The notes under the pieces: generated by a model
The model's input: the letters and a program-made list of their open reading frames with translations, nothing else
Told to the model about the DNA's origin: nothing
The model's database searches: none
Source: Thermococcus sp.
GTDB lineage: Archaea > Methanobacteriota_B > Thermococci > Thermococcales > Thermococcaceae
Direction: 5' to 3'
Assembly (NCBI GenBank): GCA_027074805.1
Contig: JALTCK010000115.1
Span: 1 to 21,878, forward strand
DNA: 21,878 bases
Part shown: positions 5,009 through 12,147 of the stretch, in pieces
Layout of the letters: each line of letters opens with the position of its first letter
Position numbering within the stretch: the stretch's first letter is position 1
Position numbers and translations under genes: made by a program

Positions 5009-6691
5009 ATGACAAGGGGAAAGGAGGATGTTAAAACCATAACTGGAGTCATTGAAGAGCCCTTCCCAAAGGCAATGAATGGTCCGGGAGTTGTCGAAGA
5101 ACCCAAGGGAGAAGGAAACCAGCTCTCAACAGCATTAACGGCCTTCAAACTTATCCTTGGAAACCCGCTCTCCAGAGCCTTACTCCGACCGATGCTCAAG
5201 CGCTACAAGATAAACGATAGAGAACTGCCGGCCCTCTATTGGGCACTCAGCGTTTATGCGGGTGAAAGCCTTAACGAACCAATGATGATACGCTTTCAGG
5301 CGGATGTTCTTAAGTTACTACTGAAGCTGGGCATAAAACTCGCTAGAGGGGATGAAGAAGCCGTCAAGGAAGCACTCTTAAGAGACCCCCACATAAGACG
5401 CGGAATCTGGGTCGTCCTAGAGGGCATAGCAAAGTATGGTGTGACCGTTCCCCAGCGCTTAGCTGGGCCATTTCTTATAGTCTGGAATTTCACCAATATG
5501 TGCAACTTTAAGTGCAAGCACTGCTACCAGAGGGCCGACAAACCGCTTCCGAGTGAGCTTTCCCTCGAGGAGAAGCTCATGCTGGTCAACCAGCTTGACA
5601 GGGCTGGGGTTGCAGCGGTTGCCATAAGCGGCGGAGAGCCGACAATACATCCCCATTTTCTTAGGATTGTGAAAGAACTCTCGAGCAGAGGAATACACAC
5701 TTCGGTTGCTACCAACGGCTGGACGTTTGCCAACATGGAGAATATTAAGAAAGCCGTGGATGCTGGCATAAAGTACGTTGAGGTAAGCGTTGACTCGGCA
5801 AAACCAGAGAAACACGATGAATTCCGGGGCATTCCTGGTGCATGGGAGCACGCAACAAAGGCCCTTGAAAACGCTGTTAAGCTCGGTATAAGTCACGGTA
5901 TGGCCGTCGTTATGGATAAAGACACCTACGGTGAAATAGACGACATCCTAGACCTTGCCGAGAGCATAGGTGTAAAGCGCGTTATATTCTTCAACCTGGT
6001 TCCCACGGGAAGGGCTGAGGACATGGTAAAGATTGACCTCTCCCCAGAAGAGCGCGAGGAATTCATGAAAGAAGTCTACCACCAGATGAAGAGAAGGAAA
6101 CTGGAGATACTCACTACCGCCCCTCAGTATGCTAGAGTGACTCTTCTGGAGAGCAGAGGAAAGAACGTCACGCCAGCCCACTTCTACATTGGGGAGAACA
6201 ACGCAGTCAAAACACTCGCCGAGTTCATAGGTGGCTGTGGCGCCGGAAGAATTTATGCTGGAATGGAACCAGATGGAACCGTTGTACCATGCGTCTTTCT
6301 GCCCCTCCCAGTCGGCAACGTGAGGGTGAAACCCTTCAAGGAGATATGGGAGAGCAGTAAGATATTCAACCTACTGAGAGACAGGGATAACTTCACAGGG
6401 ACCTGCAGGAACTGTCCATACAGAAATATCTGCGGTGGCTGTCGTGCGAGGGCTTATCACTACACACTTGACATTCTTGGTGATGATCCAGGATGCATAA
6501 TTAACAGGCGCGTCTGGGAGGACATAGTGAATCATGGAAAGCCCAAGGCCCTCACTGAGGTCAGCTGGGTTGATGAGAGCGTTGTTCTCCGCGGACCAGC
6601 CCTCTATGTGCCAGGGTATTACCGCGCCGTAGAGATTACAGGTGAGAAGATTATAGGGAGCATCTACAATGAACAAAAGGTTCACGCATAA
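5009..6691 (+). CDS. SPASM-domain radical SAM enzyme, substrate unknown
   Basis: 560-residue radical SAM enzyme. The SAM-binding cluster motif is CNFKCKHC (C165, C169, C172), followed by SGGEP (207-211) and a typical radical SAM barrel. The C-terminal SPASM-type domain has C410, C428, then CRNCPYRNICGGC (C466, C469, C475, C478) and C496, enough ligands for auxiliary [4Fe-4S] clusters. This architecture is shared by peptide-modifying maturases and by heme-pathway enzymes such as NirJ and AhbC/AhbD, so function is open. About 150 residues precede the barrel, mostly helical and unrecognised. The ATG at 5009 follows GGAGGT by seven bases; the in-frame GTG at 5003 sits against that site and is rejected. 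It is divergent from the small membrane protein, and I saw no obvious substrate peptide gene beside it. Confidence 0.9.
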   Translation: MTRGKEDVKTITGVIEEPFPKAMNGPGVVEEPKGEGNQLSTALTAFKLILGNPLSRALLRPMLKRYKINDRELPALYWALSVYAGESLNEPMMIRFQADVLKLLLKLGIKLARGDEEAVKEALLRDPHIRRGIWVVLEGIAKYGVTVPQRLAGPFLIVWNFTNMCNFKCKHCYQRADKPLPSELSLEEKLMLVNQLDRAGVAAVAISGGEPTIHPHFLRIVKELSSRGIHTSVATNGWTFANMENIKKAVDAGIKYVEVSVDSAKPEKHDEFRGIPGAWEHATKALENAVKLGISHGMAVVMDKDTYGEIDDILDLAESIGVKRVIFFNLVPTGRAEDMVKIDLSPEEREEFMKEVYHQMKRRKLEILTTAPQYARVTLLESRGKNVTPAHFYIGENNAVKTLAEFIGGCGAGRIYAGMEPDGTVVPCVFLPLPVGNVRVKPFKEIWESSKIFNLLRDRDNFTGTCRNCPYRNICGGCRARAYHYTLDILGDDPGCIINRRVWEDIVNHGKPKALTEVSWVDESVVLRGPALYVPGYYRAVEITGEKIIGSIYNEQKVHA

Positions 6692-6761
6692 TACCGAGGC
6701 AATAAAAGGAAGGGCCTTTACGCGTTGGGAAAGCAGTCTCGTTTAAAGGAATCAAGCCTAC

Positions 6762-6792
6762 GTGGGCCTCGGGAGTTATAACCCGGGCCCAC
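6762..6792. terminator. Strong hairpin between convergent genes
   Basis: GTGGGCC (6762-6768), a bulged T, CGGG (6770-6773), an 8-base loop, CCCG (6782-6785) and GGCCCAC (6786-6792) form an 11-pair GC-rich stem. It spans the stop codon of the minus-strand gene (6776-6778) and lies about 70 bases past the radical SAM stop. There is no T-run, so it may act as a 3'-end barrier rather than a canonical terminator. Confidence 0.45.
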
Positions 6793-7375
6793 TGCCAACT
6801 CCAGAGAGTATAACGGTGAACCTAAGGCCAGTCTCCTGGGTTAATTTCTTTCCTACCTGCATCGGCCAGAGAATACGTATCGTCTTCTTTCCAGTAACGT
6901 GACCGTGTTCCACCCTGTACACCACCACATCTGTTATTGGAACAAATGGAACCGTCCTGACAACTACAAATGCCCTCACTCCTACGGGAATTGCTGGGTT
7001 CACCTTGGGAATACTGTCATACATCCAGTAACCCCTTATGATGCCAAAGGAAGGAAGACCATGCTCTTCAAGCTCCCCAGCTGGAATGTGATACCTCTCA
7101 AGAAGAGGATCGGAGAGAAGGCACGATGCTGTGAAGCATGTGCCGGTAGAAGCAGGAGAGTGGAAGTAAATGTACATGTGAGAAAGCTGGAACGAGGCCA
7201 GAGACGTGAAGAAGGACGCTATCAACAGGAACACGGCAAGCTCCTTGAGTTTGTACTGCTTTTTCCGGATATAGGCGTTGTAGTGTCCAGCCCAGAGTAT
7301 TATTGCCGTGGGAATGGATACGAAATAGAGGACGAACCAAAAACCGAATTCAATACCCGAAGGAGCATGAGCCAT
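6776..7375 (-). CDS. Two-helix membrane protein, unknown function
   Basis: 199-residue protein not assignable to a family. Two hydrophobic segments near residues 11-30 and 46-71 with a basic loop between them (YIRKKQYKLK) suggest a hairpin in the membrane with the loop inside. The remaining 125 residues lie on one side of the membrane, begin with two cysteines (C80, C85) that could pair, and are rich in short beta-like Val stretches (RAFVVVRTVPFVPITDVVVY). The start is uncertain: the ATG at 7373-7375 has GGGGGTG 12 bases upstream; a GTG two codons earlier fits the spacing better, and a TTG at 7420 is also in frame. It follows the degenerate P-loop gene on the same strand after about 80 bases, so shared transcription is possible but not shown. 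Confidence 0.65.
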   Translation of the reverse strand: MAHAPSGIEFGFWFVLYFVSIPTAIILWAGHYNAYIRKKQYKLKELAVFLLIASFFTSLASFQLSHMYIYFHSPASTGTCFTASCLLSDPLLERYHIPAGELEEHGLPSFGIIRGYWMYDSIPKVNPAIPVGVRAFVVVRTVPFVPITDVVVYRVEHGHVTGKKTIRILWPMQVGKKLTQETGLRFTVILSGVGSGPGL

Positions 7376-7456
7376 GTACACACTGAACACCCCCGAACAC
7401 ACAAGCTCATCAGAGTCCAACTTTAACTTACATGTAAAACTTTAGAAAAGTTTGGG

Positions 7457-8356
7457 TTAGAATTCAACTTCTCCCCAGAAAACGTTTATTGTCTCTGGAG
7501 TACGATAGATAAAGGCTCCCTCTCCTTTGTGGACATGCTTTCTCATTGGGCCTGGAGGAACGCCGTTGGCTTCATAGATCACACTCTGAGTGTCCGGGTC
7601 GTGATATAGAACCAAGCTTGGACCCCCGAGGTTCATTACCGAGTCAATGGCATACTGGGTTGCGAGAATGGTAACCCTCGCACGGAGTGGTTTGGTAATT
7701 AGCGGTATTGCCGCCCCTCCCGCGGTTGTATACCCAAGAACCGCCGCGTCGTTAACGCCTATCATGGTTTTCCGCCTGTGCCTCACAACAGCACTCACGA
7801 TTAGGAATGCCACACCCGCAAGCGTTATGCTGTAGGTCTTCCCAAGGTCAACAAGGATATTACCTTCGAACTTTGGAGGTTCTCCGGAGTAAAACGCCTC
7901 ATCCAAGGGAGTGTAGCTCTCTCCTATCACCTCCCCGTATTTGCCTCCCGACTTCAGCGTTTGAGGGACGTTCTTAATTTTTCCCGCAAGGATATCGGAG
8001 TAGAGCCTATCGGTCAGCGTCCTGTCTAAGCCATAGGCGGTCTGAACTATAGTTGCGGCCGTGTAACCATCCAAGAGACCCTGAGAGGCGAGAACAATAG
8101 GATCAAGTCCCACTCCTCTGCCATCTTCCACCCTTATCACGGTGTCGAACCCTTCCCCAGAGAACTCCCCCTCTGTGTCAAAGACCACCGTACCATAACC
8201 CAGCTTTCGGTACTCGTCAACGAAGTATTTGAGGGCATTCCCCGGCCAGTCGTCCATTCCAAATACCTTCAGGGTCCTCCCATGGTAAACGGGGTCGTAG
8301 AAGACATCCTCCCCTTCCCTCTCAAAGAGCTTAACGGCGATACGGCTGTACTTCAC
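7457..8356 (-). CDS. Degenerate HerA/VirB4-like P-loop protein (probable pseudo-ATPase)
   Basis: 299-residue soluble protein. Residues 28-64 align by eye with the start of HerA/FtsK-type ATPases: a hydrophobic strand, a loop where GxxGxGKS should be but GMDDWPGNA stands, a helix LKYFVDEYRKLGYG, then VVFDTEGEF, the usual strand ending in D-x-x-GE. Further on, MIGVNDAAVL (198-207) sits where Walker B lvlDEAh is expected and ILATQYAIDS (230-239) resembles the sensor segment with its ATQ. Both the Walker A Lys and the Walker B Glu are replaced, so ATP hydrolysis is unlikely. The GTG at 8354-8356 is chosen because GGGTGAG lies just upstream and a TATA-like box is about 35 bases away; an in-frame TTG at 8443 would overlap the previous gene by 31 bases. 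The family assignment is inference. Confidence 0.6.
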   Translation of the reverse strand: MKYSRIAVKLFEREGEDVFYDPVYHGRTLKVFGMDDWPGNALKYFVDEYRKLGYGTVVFDTEGEFSGEGFDTVIRVEDGRGVGLDPIVLASQGLLDGYTAATIVQTAYGLDRTLTDRLYSDILAGKIKNVPQTLKSGGKYGEVIGESYTPLDEAFYSGEPPKFEGNILVDLGKTYSITLAGVAFLIVSAVVRHRRKTMIGVNDAAVLGYTTAGGAAIPLITKPLRARVTILATQYAIDSVMNLGGPSLVLYHDPDTQSVIYEANGVPPGPMRKHVHKGEGAFIYRTPETINVFWGEVEF

Positions 8357-8387
8357 AAGACTCACCCGTTCAAAATGGGTGAAAGAA

Positions 8388-8400
8388 GTATAAACGGCTT
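8388..8400 (-). promoter_or_regulatory. Putative promoter of the degenerate P-loop gene
   Basis: On the minus strand AAGCC precedes GTTTATAC (8388-8395); the predicted transcript start near 8366 is about ten bases before the GTG start at 8356. This supports the short form of the protein and suggests separate expression from the kinase-like gene whose stop lies just upstream. Confidence 0.45.
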
Positions 8401-8412
8401 CTGGTTCAACTC

Positions 8413-9543
8413 CTAAACGACCTTGACCATCCTGTCCATCCAAGGGCTGACCCTGACTCTCATGTACCCCCTGAGCTTCTCATCAACCTCTTTATCCCCC
8501 GTGTAAACTCGGATTACCCCGTCCCTGAGCTTGGAGGGTGTCGCAACTACAATTATGTTCTCCTTAGGAATCCTCCTAAGGACCTCGGCTGAGAACTGCT
8601 GGTTGCCCCTACCGAAGAGGAAGTTGAGGCCTCCTATAACTGTAACCACTATCCTGGGATTCCTATCAATGAACCGAAGAAGGTCCCTCTCGGCGGCATC
8701 CTTCACGAGGAGTCTGGCCCTTCCGTCCTTTATCTCAATGATGTCAACCCCGAGGAGAGTCCCGTTAATTCCAAGGAGGTCCTTCAACCTCCTGACTGTG
8801 GAGCCCGCCCCAAGGAAGTAGATACCATCTTCCAGCTCTTGGGCAAGGGCCTCTATTATTGCCTCAACGTCCTCCGCCTCGTCGGTCTTAGTCGGCTCCT
8901 TCGCCCCCTGGAGAAGGAGCTCGGCGTAGGGGGTGAGCGTCTTTCCATAGTGCCTCGGCTTTAGCTCGTCGTGCCTGAATGCATCCTCATCCAGGTCCAT
9001 TACCTCTCTCTCCACGAGTCTCGCGTTCCCCCTCAAGAACTCCACGACCAGCCTCGCTGCATCCTCCGGAGAGGCTGCAAAAACGCCGGAAAACATCTTC
9101 ACACCGGTGGGAATGCCAAGCAGGGGGACTCTCTCCCTAACGACGCTAAAAACGTCCCTCGCGGTGCCATCACCGCCGGCAAAGACTATCAGGTCAACTT
9201 TCTCCAAAATTCTCCTCGCGACCTCCTTGGTGTCCTGCTCAGTCGTGTCGGGTATTATGACACCCAAGATTTTCCGGTAGCCAATTTTCCTGTGATATAT
9301 CACCTCATAGGAAAAGCTAAACTCCCTTAGAATGTCTTCCCCTAGTCCATCCGGTCCGCTTAGAAACTCCACTTCAGCTGCTTCCTTGTAGTTGGCCAGT
9401 TCGTGGAGGAAGAGCCTTACCAAGTCTGATGCAATAGGCCTGGCCCCTCTTCTTATGGCCTCCTCGACGACACCGTCAGTTCCCTTGAGAGCCACCCTTC
9501 CACCCATGCCGGCAATGGGATTAATGATTAGACCCACACGCAT
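8413..9543 (-). CDS. ATP-NAD kinase-like protein (COG3199 type)
   Basis: 376-residue cytoplasmic protein of the NAD kinase / diacylglycerol kinase-like superfamily. Key features are NPIAGMGG at residues 8-15 (N-terminal nucleotide-binding loop), GGDGTARD at 123-130, the defining catalytic motif, and GIPTGVKMFSG at 143-153, as expected for the COG3199 branch. This branch is longer than classical NAD kinase (about 280) and is annotated as a predicted polyphosphate/ATP-NAD kinase; its true substrate is not established. The C-terminal half (a second Rossmann-like part, GAGSTVRRLKDLLG near 246-259) is characteristic of the branch. The ATG at 9541-9543 follows GAGGTGA. The channel gene ends 4 bases upstream, so the two are almost surely co-transcribed. 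Confidence 0.86.
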   Translation of the reverse strand: MRVGLIINPIAGMGGRVALKGTDGVVEEAIRRGARPIASDLVRLFLHELANYKEAAEVEFLSGPDGLGEDILREFSFSYEVIYHRKIGYRKILGVIIPDTTEQDTKEVARRILEKVDLIVFAGGDGTARDVFSVVRERVPLLGIPTGVKMFSGVFAASPEDAARLVVEFLRGNARLVEREVMDLDEDAFRHDELKPRHYGKTLTPYAELLLQGAKEPTKTDEAEDVEAIIEALAQELEDGIYFLGAGSTVRRLKDLLGINGTLLGVDIIEIKDGRARLLVKDAAERDLLRFIDRNPRIVVTVIGGLNFLFGRGNQQFSAEVLRRIPKENIIVVATPSKLRDGVIRVYTGDKEVDEKLRGYMRVRVSPWMDRMVKVV

Positions 9544-9547
9544 GAAA

Positions 9548-10990
9548 TCACCTCATGTACTTCCTAGCAAACACCGTAAGAAAGACTGCCCACATGAACA
9601 TTCCAAAGAGAGCCTCAAGCGACGCAATTGCCCTACCCACGCCCATCGGGTGGTAGTCACCGTAGCCGAGGGTCGTTGCCGTTACGATGCTGAAGTACTC
9701 GTAATCGAGGAACCCCATACCACCAGAGATTCCCGCAACACTCTTAGTCAGGAAGAAGAGCGCAGGGAAGAAAACGTTCACCGCGGCAAGCCATATTAGT
9801 ATTGGTCTCTTCCAGTCGGTTCCGTATTTACATGTCAAGTCAGCAAAGAGCCATTCAAACGCCACCTCAAGCTGGAGTAAGAGCTTTTTAAGACCCTTCC
9901 TGCGACCGCTTAGGCGCGATTCTCTCCTCGCAACCATCTCGTGGTAGTAGTACGTGTCTGCCCTGTCCAGATCCCCGTTCCTTTCCCAGCTTATTCTCGC
10001 GAGGCGGTACATGACTTCCTCCGCTCTATGGCTGTTAAAGCGACAATCCTCCACTTCAACGAAACCTTCAACACTCAACTCGACCGGTATGTTCGGAAGA
10101 ATCGTCGTGTTCCATGCAAAATCTCCGTGGAATGAGGTTCTCCTAAATATCATGTTGCCCATGACCCTTGTATGCACAAACTCGGGATTCTTCACCCAGC
10201 TCCCAATAATCTCTGCGTGGCCGAAGACATTGAGGTTCTCAATAACGAGATTGCCGTGGAAACGCCTTATGCTGAGCCTAACCTGCCTCTTGAAGCGCGC
10301 GGACCGATCAAACTCAACATCCCTTAGAACCAATGAGGTGGCCTTCACACTCCTATCCGACGTCGTCGAAGGTTTTATGCCGTGCTCCTCAAGAACCCGG
10401 CGAAGGAGAGGATAGCGAACGTTTATTCCGAGCCTTCTGACCTCCTTCAGGTTTGAAAACTCTATCCTCCCGAGAATTCTTCCCCCTCCATACTCCTCCT
10501 CACTCTCCTTCCCCTCGCCGACGTACTCAGTAGAGTTTACCATGAGGTATTTCACGCTCGAATCCTTTACATATATCGAGTTTGAAAACTCGCTCCTCAT
10601 GATGTTGAGCCCAAATGCTCTCGAGTTGCTGAAGAGAAGTGTTCCAAAGCGGGTCTCGAAGATTATCAGCCGTCCCACCTGCGATCCGTAAAAAGTTATT
10701 CCAGGGAGATTCACGTTATCAAACAGCACCGTTCTGACAACGGAGTTCTTAAATACCAGCGGCTTCTCGAGAGACATTTCCTCCAGCTTGACCTCATATA
10801 GGTAAACGCCTTCGAAATACGTCTGTCCAGCCTTTAAACGCTTCTGAAAGGCCTCCTTTTTTATCCGGTTTATCTCTTCCCCGAAGAGCCGCTCTCCCTC
10901 ATCGAAGGGGACGTGGAGTGCACAGTAACTGGAACCCGCAAGCGGCTTCAGCCTGCACTTTCTTCCGTTTTCGAAGGTATACTCGCACAT
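9548..10990 (-). CDS. Potassium channel with N-terminal Cys/His motif and beta-helix-like domain
   Basis: 480-residue membrane protein in three parts. Residues 2-26 form a C-x9-C-x10-C-x2-H motif (C2, C12, C23, H26), a putative zinc site also seen at the start of some pentapeptide-repeat proteins. Residues about 55-330 are a repetitive beta-rich region with short F/L-centred repeats (FKNS, FDNV, FYGS, FETR, FSNS), suggesting a solenoid. The last 90 residues are a two-helix pore: outer helix about 395-415, pore helix, selectivity filter TTLGYGD at 439-445 and inner helix about 455-475, ending four residues after a basic cluster. The filter is that of K+ channels. The ATG at 10988-10990 has GAGGAG upstream. 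The soluble domains are presumably the cytoplasmic gate; the ligand is unknown. It precedes the kinase-like gene by 4 bases. Confidence 0.85.
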   Translation of the reverse strand: MCEYTFENGRKCRLKPLAGSSYCALHVPFDEGERLFGEEINRIKKEAFQKRLKAGQTYFEGVYLYEVKLEEMSLEKPLVFKNSVVRTVLFDNVNLPGITFYGSQVGRLIIFETRFGTLLFSNSRAFGLNIMRSEFSNSIYVKDSSVKYLMVNSTEYVGEGKESEEEYGGGRILGRIEFSNLKEVRRLGINVRYPLLRRVLEEHGIKPSTTSDRSVKATSLVLRDVEFDRSARFKRQVRLSIRRFHGNLVIENLNVFGHAEIIGSWVKNPEFVHTRVMGNMIFRRTSFHGDFAWNTTILPNIPVELSVEGFVEVEDCRFNSHRAEEVMYRLARISWERNGDLDRADTYYYHEMVARRESRLSGRRKGLKKLLLQLEVAFEWLFADLTCKYGTDWKRPILIWLAAVNVFFPALFFLTKSVAGISGGMGFLDYEYFSIVTATTLGYGDYHPMGVGRAIASLEALFGMFMWAVFLTVFARKYMR

Positions 10991-11015
10991 CTATCCTAAC
11001 TCCTCTCTTGGAATA

Positions 11016-11966
11016 TTAAGGTTTTCTGCTAGGCAAAGCCCTCATGTAGAACGTCTTACCCCGGTACTCAAGTCGAATTAGCTTCCCCTCATTAAGGAGT
11101 CCTTCAACGATGCTCCAATCGGCGTTGTTCTTCATGAGGAGCTCTTTCAAGGCCTCTTCCCTCATCGGGTGAACTGCGGTTATCGAGAGGATATCCTCGA
11201 CAACGTTTTCCGTGGATGCAAAGGCGTTTCCCTCGTAGCCGATGAGGTACTCCACCCTCTCCGGGCCAAGCCTATCGGCGAAGGCCTGGAATGCCCGGTT
11301 TATCGTATCCTCATTGGCGGGCTTTACCCACGGTTCAGCCGGTGGTCTCGTCGGAACGGCTATATAGGCCTTGTCCGGCTTCAGCTCCGCAAGAAAATCG
11401 GCGAGCCCCTCTAGTTCATCGCCGTAGTCGATTCCACCCACCAGCATGGTCTCCGTGATCAGCTTACCCCCGAATTCCCTCCTGAACTCAAGCATGCCCT
11501 CAAGAATTCTCCCGAGGCTTAGACTCTTGTGAGGCCTGTCGACCCTCCTCCAGAGGGCTTCGCTGACGGCATCGAGCTTGAGAGAGACGAGGTCGAACTT
11601 CAGGAGGTCTTCCCTGACGTCTTCACTCCATATCAGCGACGAGTTCGTAAGTATAGCGAGAGGAATACCAAGTTCCCTTAGAAGCTCCACCTCTAGATCA
11701 AGGTTCACGTCGAGCGTCGGCTCACCGTCTGGGACGAAGGTTATGTAGTCTATGCGTTCTCCCCTTTCTCTCGCCTCATCAACCTTCCGGGAGACCTCCT
11801 CAAAGATGAACTCCGGTTCGTAGAAGGCCTTCCTACCTGTTTCCATGCTGAGGGTTCTGCCTATCTGACAGTAGACACAGGCGTAACTGCAGACCTTATC
11901 AGGTATGTTGTTGATCCCGAGGCTCTTACCGAGCCTCCTCGATGGAACAGGTCCAAAGGCTATCAT
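11016..11966 (-). CDS. Radical SAM protein, COG0731-like, with C-terminal winged helix
   Basis: 316-residue enzyme with the cluster motif CSYACVYC (C26, C30, C33) near the start and the family opening FGPVPSRRLGKSLGINN at 4-20. A DGEPTLD motif follows in the barrel (SAM-binding GGEP equivalent). The final 70 residues look like a winged helix (ITAVHPMREEALKELL, then a basic beta wing), found in this uncharacterised branch. It belongs to the wider group containing the wybutosine enzyme TYW1, but lacks TYW1's extended N-terminus and second set of cysteines, so that role is unlikely. The ATG at 11964-11966 has GGTGGTG upstream; an upstream in-frame start 135 bases earlier would lie beyond the TATA box and is rejected. 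It is divergent from the MFS gene. Confidence 0.86.
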   Translation of the reverse strand: MIAFGPVPSRRLGKSLGINNIPDKVCSYACVYCQIGRTLSMETGRKAFYEPEFIFEEVSRKVDEARERGERIDYITFVPDGEPTLDVNLDLEVELLRELGIPLAILTNSSLIWSEDVREDLLKFDLVSLKLDAVSEALWRRVDRPHKSLSLGRILEGMLEFRREFGGKLITETMLVGGIDYGDELEGLADFLAELKPDKAYIAVPTRPPAEPWVKPANEDTINRAFQAFADRLGPERVEYLIGYEGNAFASTENVVEDILSITAVHPMREEALKELLMKNNADWSIVEGLLNEGKLIRLEYRGKTFYMRALPSRKP

Positions 11967-11980
11967 ATCACCACCGACAT

Positions 11981-12010
11981 TAGGTTTACCTAAAAGCGTA
12001 TAAGGTTTGC
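11981..12010 (-). promoter_or_regulatory. Promoter of the COG0731 radical SAM gene, with small palindrome
   Basis: On the minus strand GCAAA (12006-12010) and CCTTATACGC (11996-12005) give a BRE/TATA pair with a start near 11975. TAGGTTTACCTA (11981-11992), two 5-base arms around TT, lies between TATA and start and could be an operator, though it is short. Confidence 0.45.
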
Positions 12011-12096
12011 CTACTCGGAGGGGGGTGAAACTCCCACGTCCCAAATCATCCCCCTTCCAAAATGTACATAACAGCCCATCAACCCACCCCAAAATA

Positions 12097-12113
12097 CACA
12101 AACCTTTTTAATG
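12097..12113 (+). promoter_or_regulatory. Putative promoter of the MFS gene
   Basis: ACAAACC followed by TTTTTAATG (TATA within 12104-12113), with a predicted start near 12135 just before the AAGGTGAT ribosome site (12137-12144) and the ATG at 12148. The 90 bases between this and the divergent promoter at 12005 show nothing recognisable. Confidence 0.5.
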
Positions 12114-12147
12114 CAAAAGGACGCTCCCGGCACCTCAAGGTGATAAA

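Noticed and set aside
7437..7453. Inverted repeat AAACTTT-AGA-AAAGTTT downstream of the degenerate P-loop gene
   Set aside because: Low-complexity A/T arms without a T-run; likely chance in an AT-rich gap.
8357..8443. TTG start for the degenerate P-loop protein
   Set aside because: It overlaps the preceding gene by 31 bases and lacks a ribosome site, while the GTG at 8356 has both a ribosome site and a correctly spaced TATA box.
11967..12101. 45-residue N-terminal extension of the COG0731 radical SAM protein
   Set aside because: It would cross a good TATA box, and the family normally starts at or near FGPVPSRRLG.
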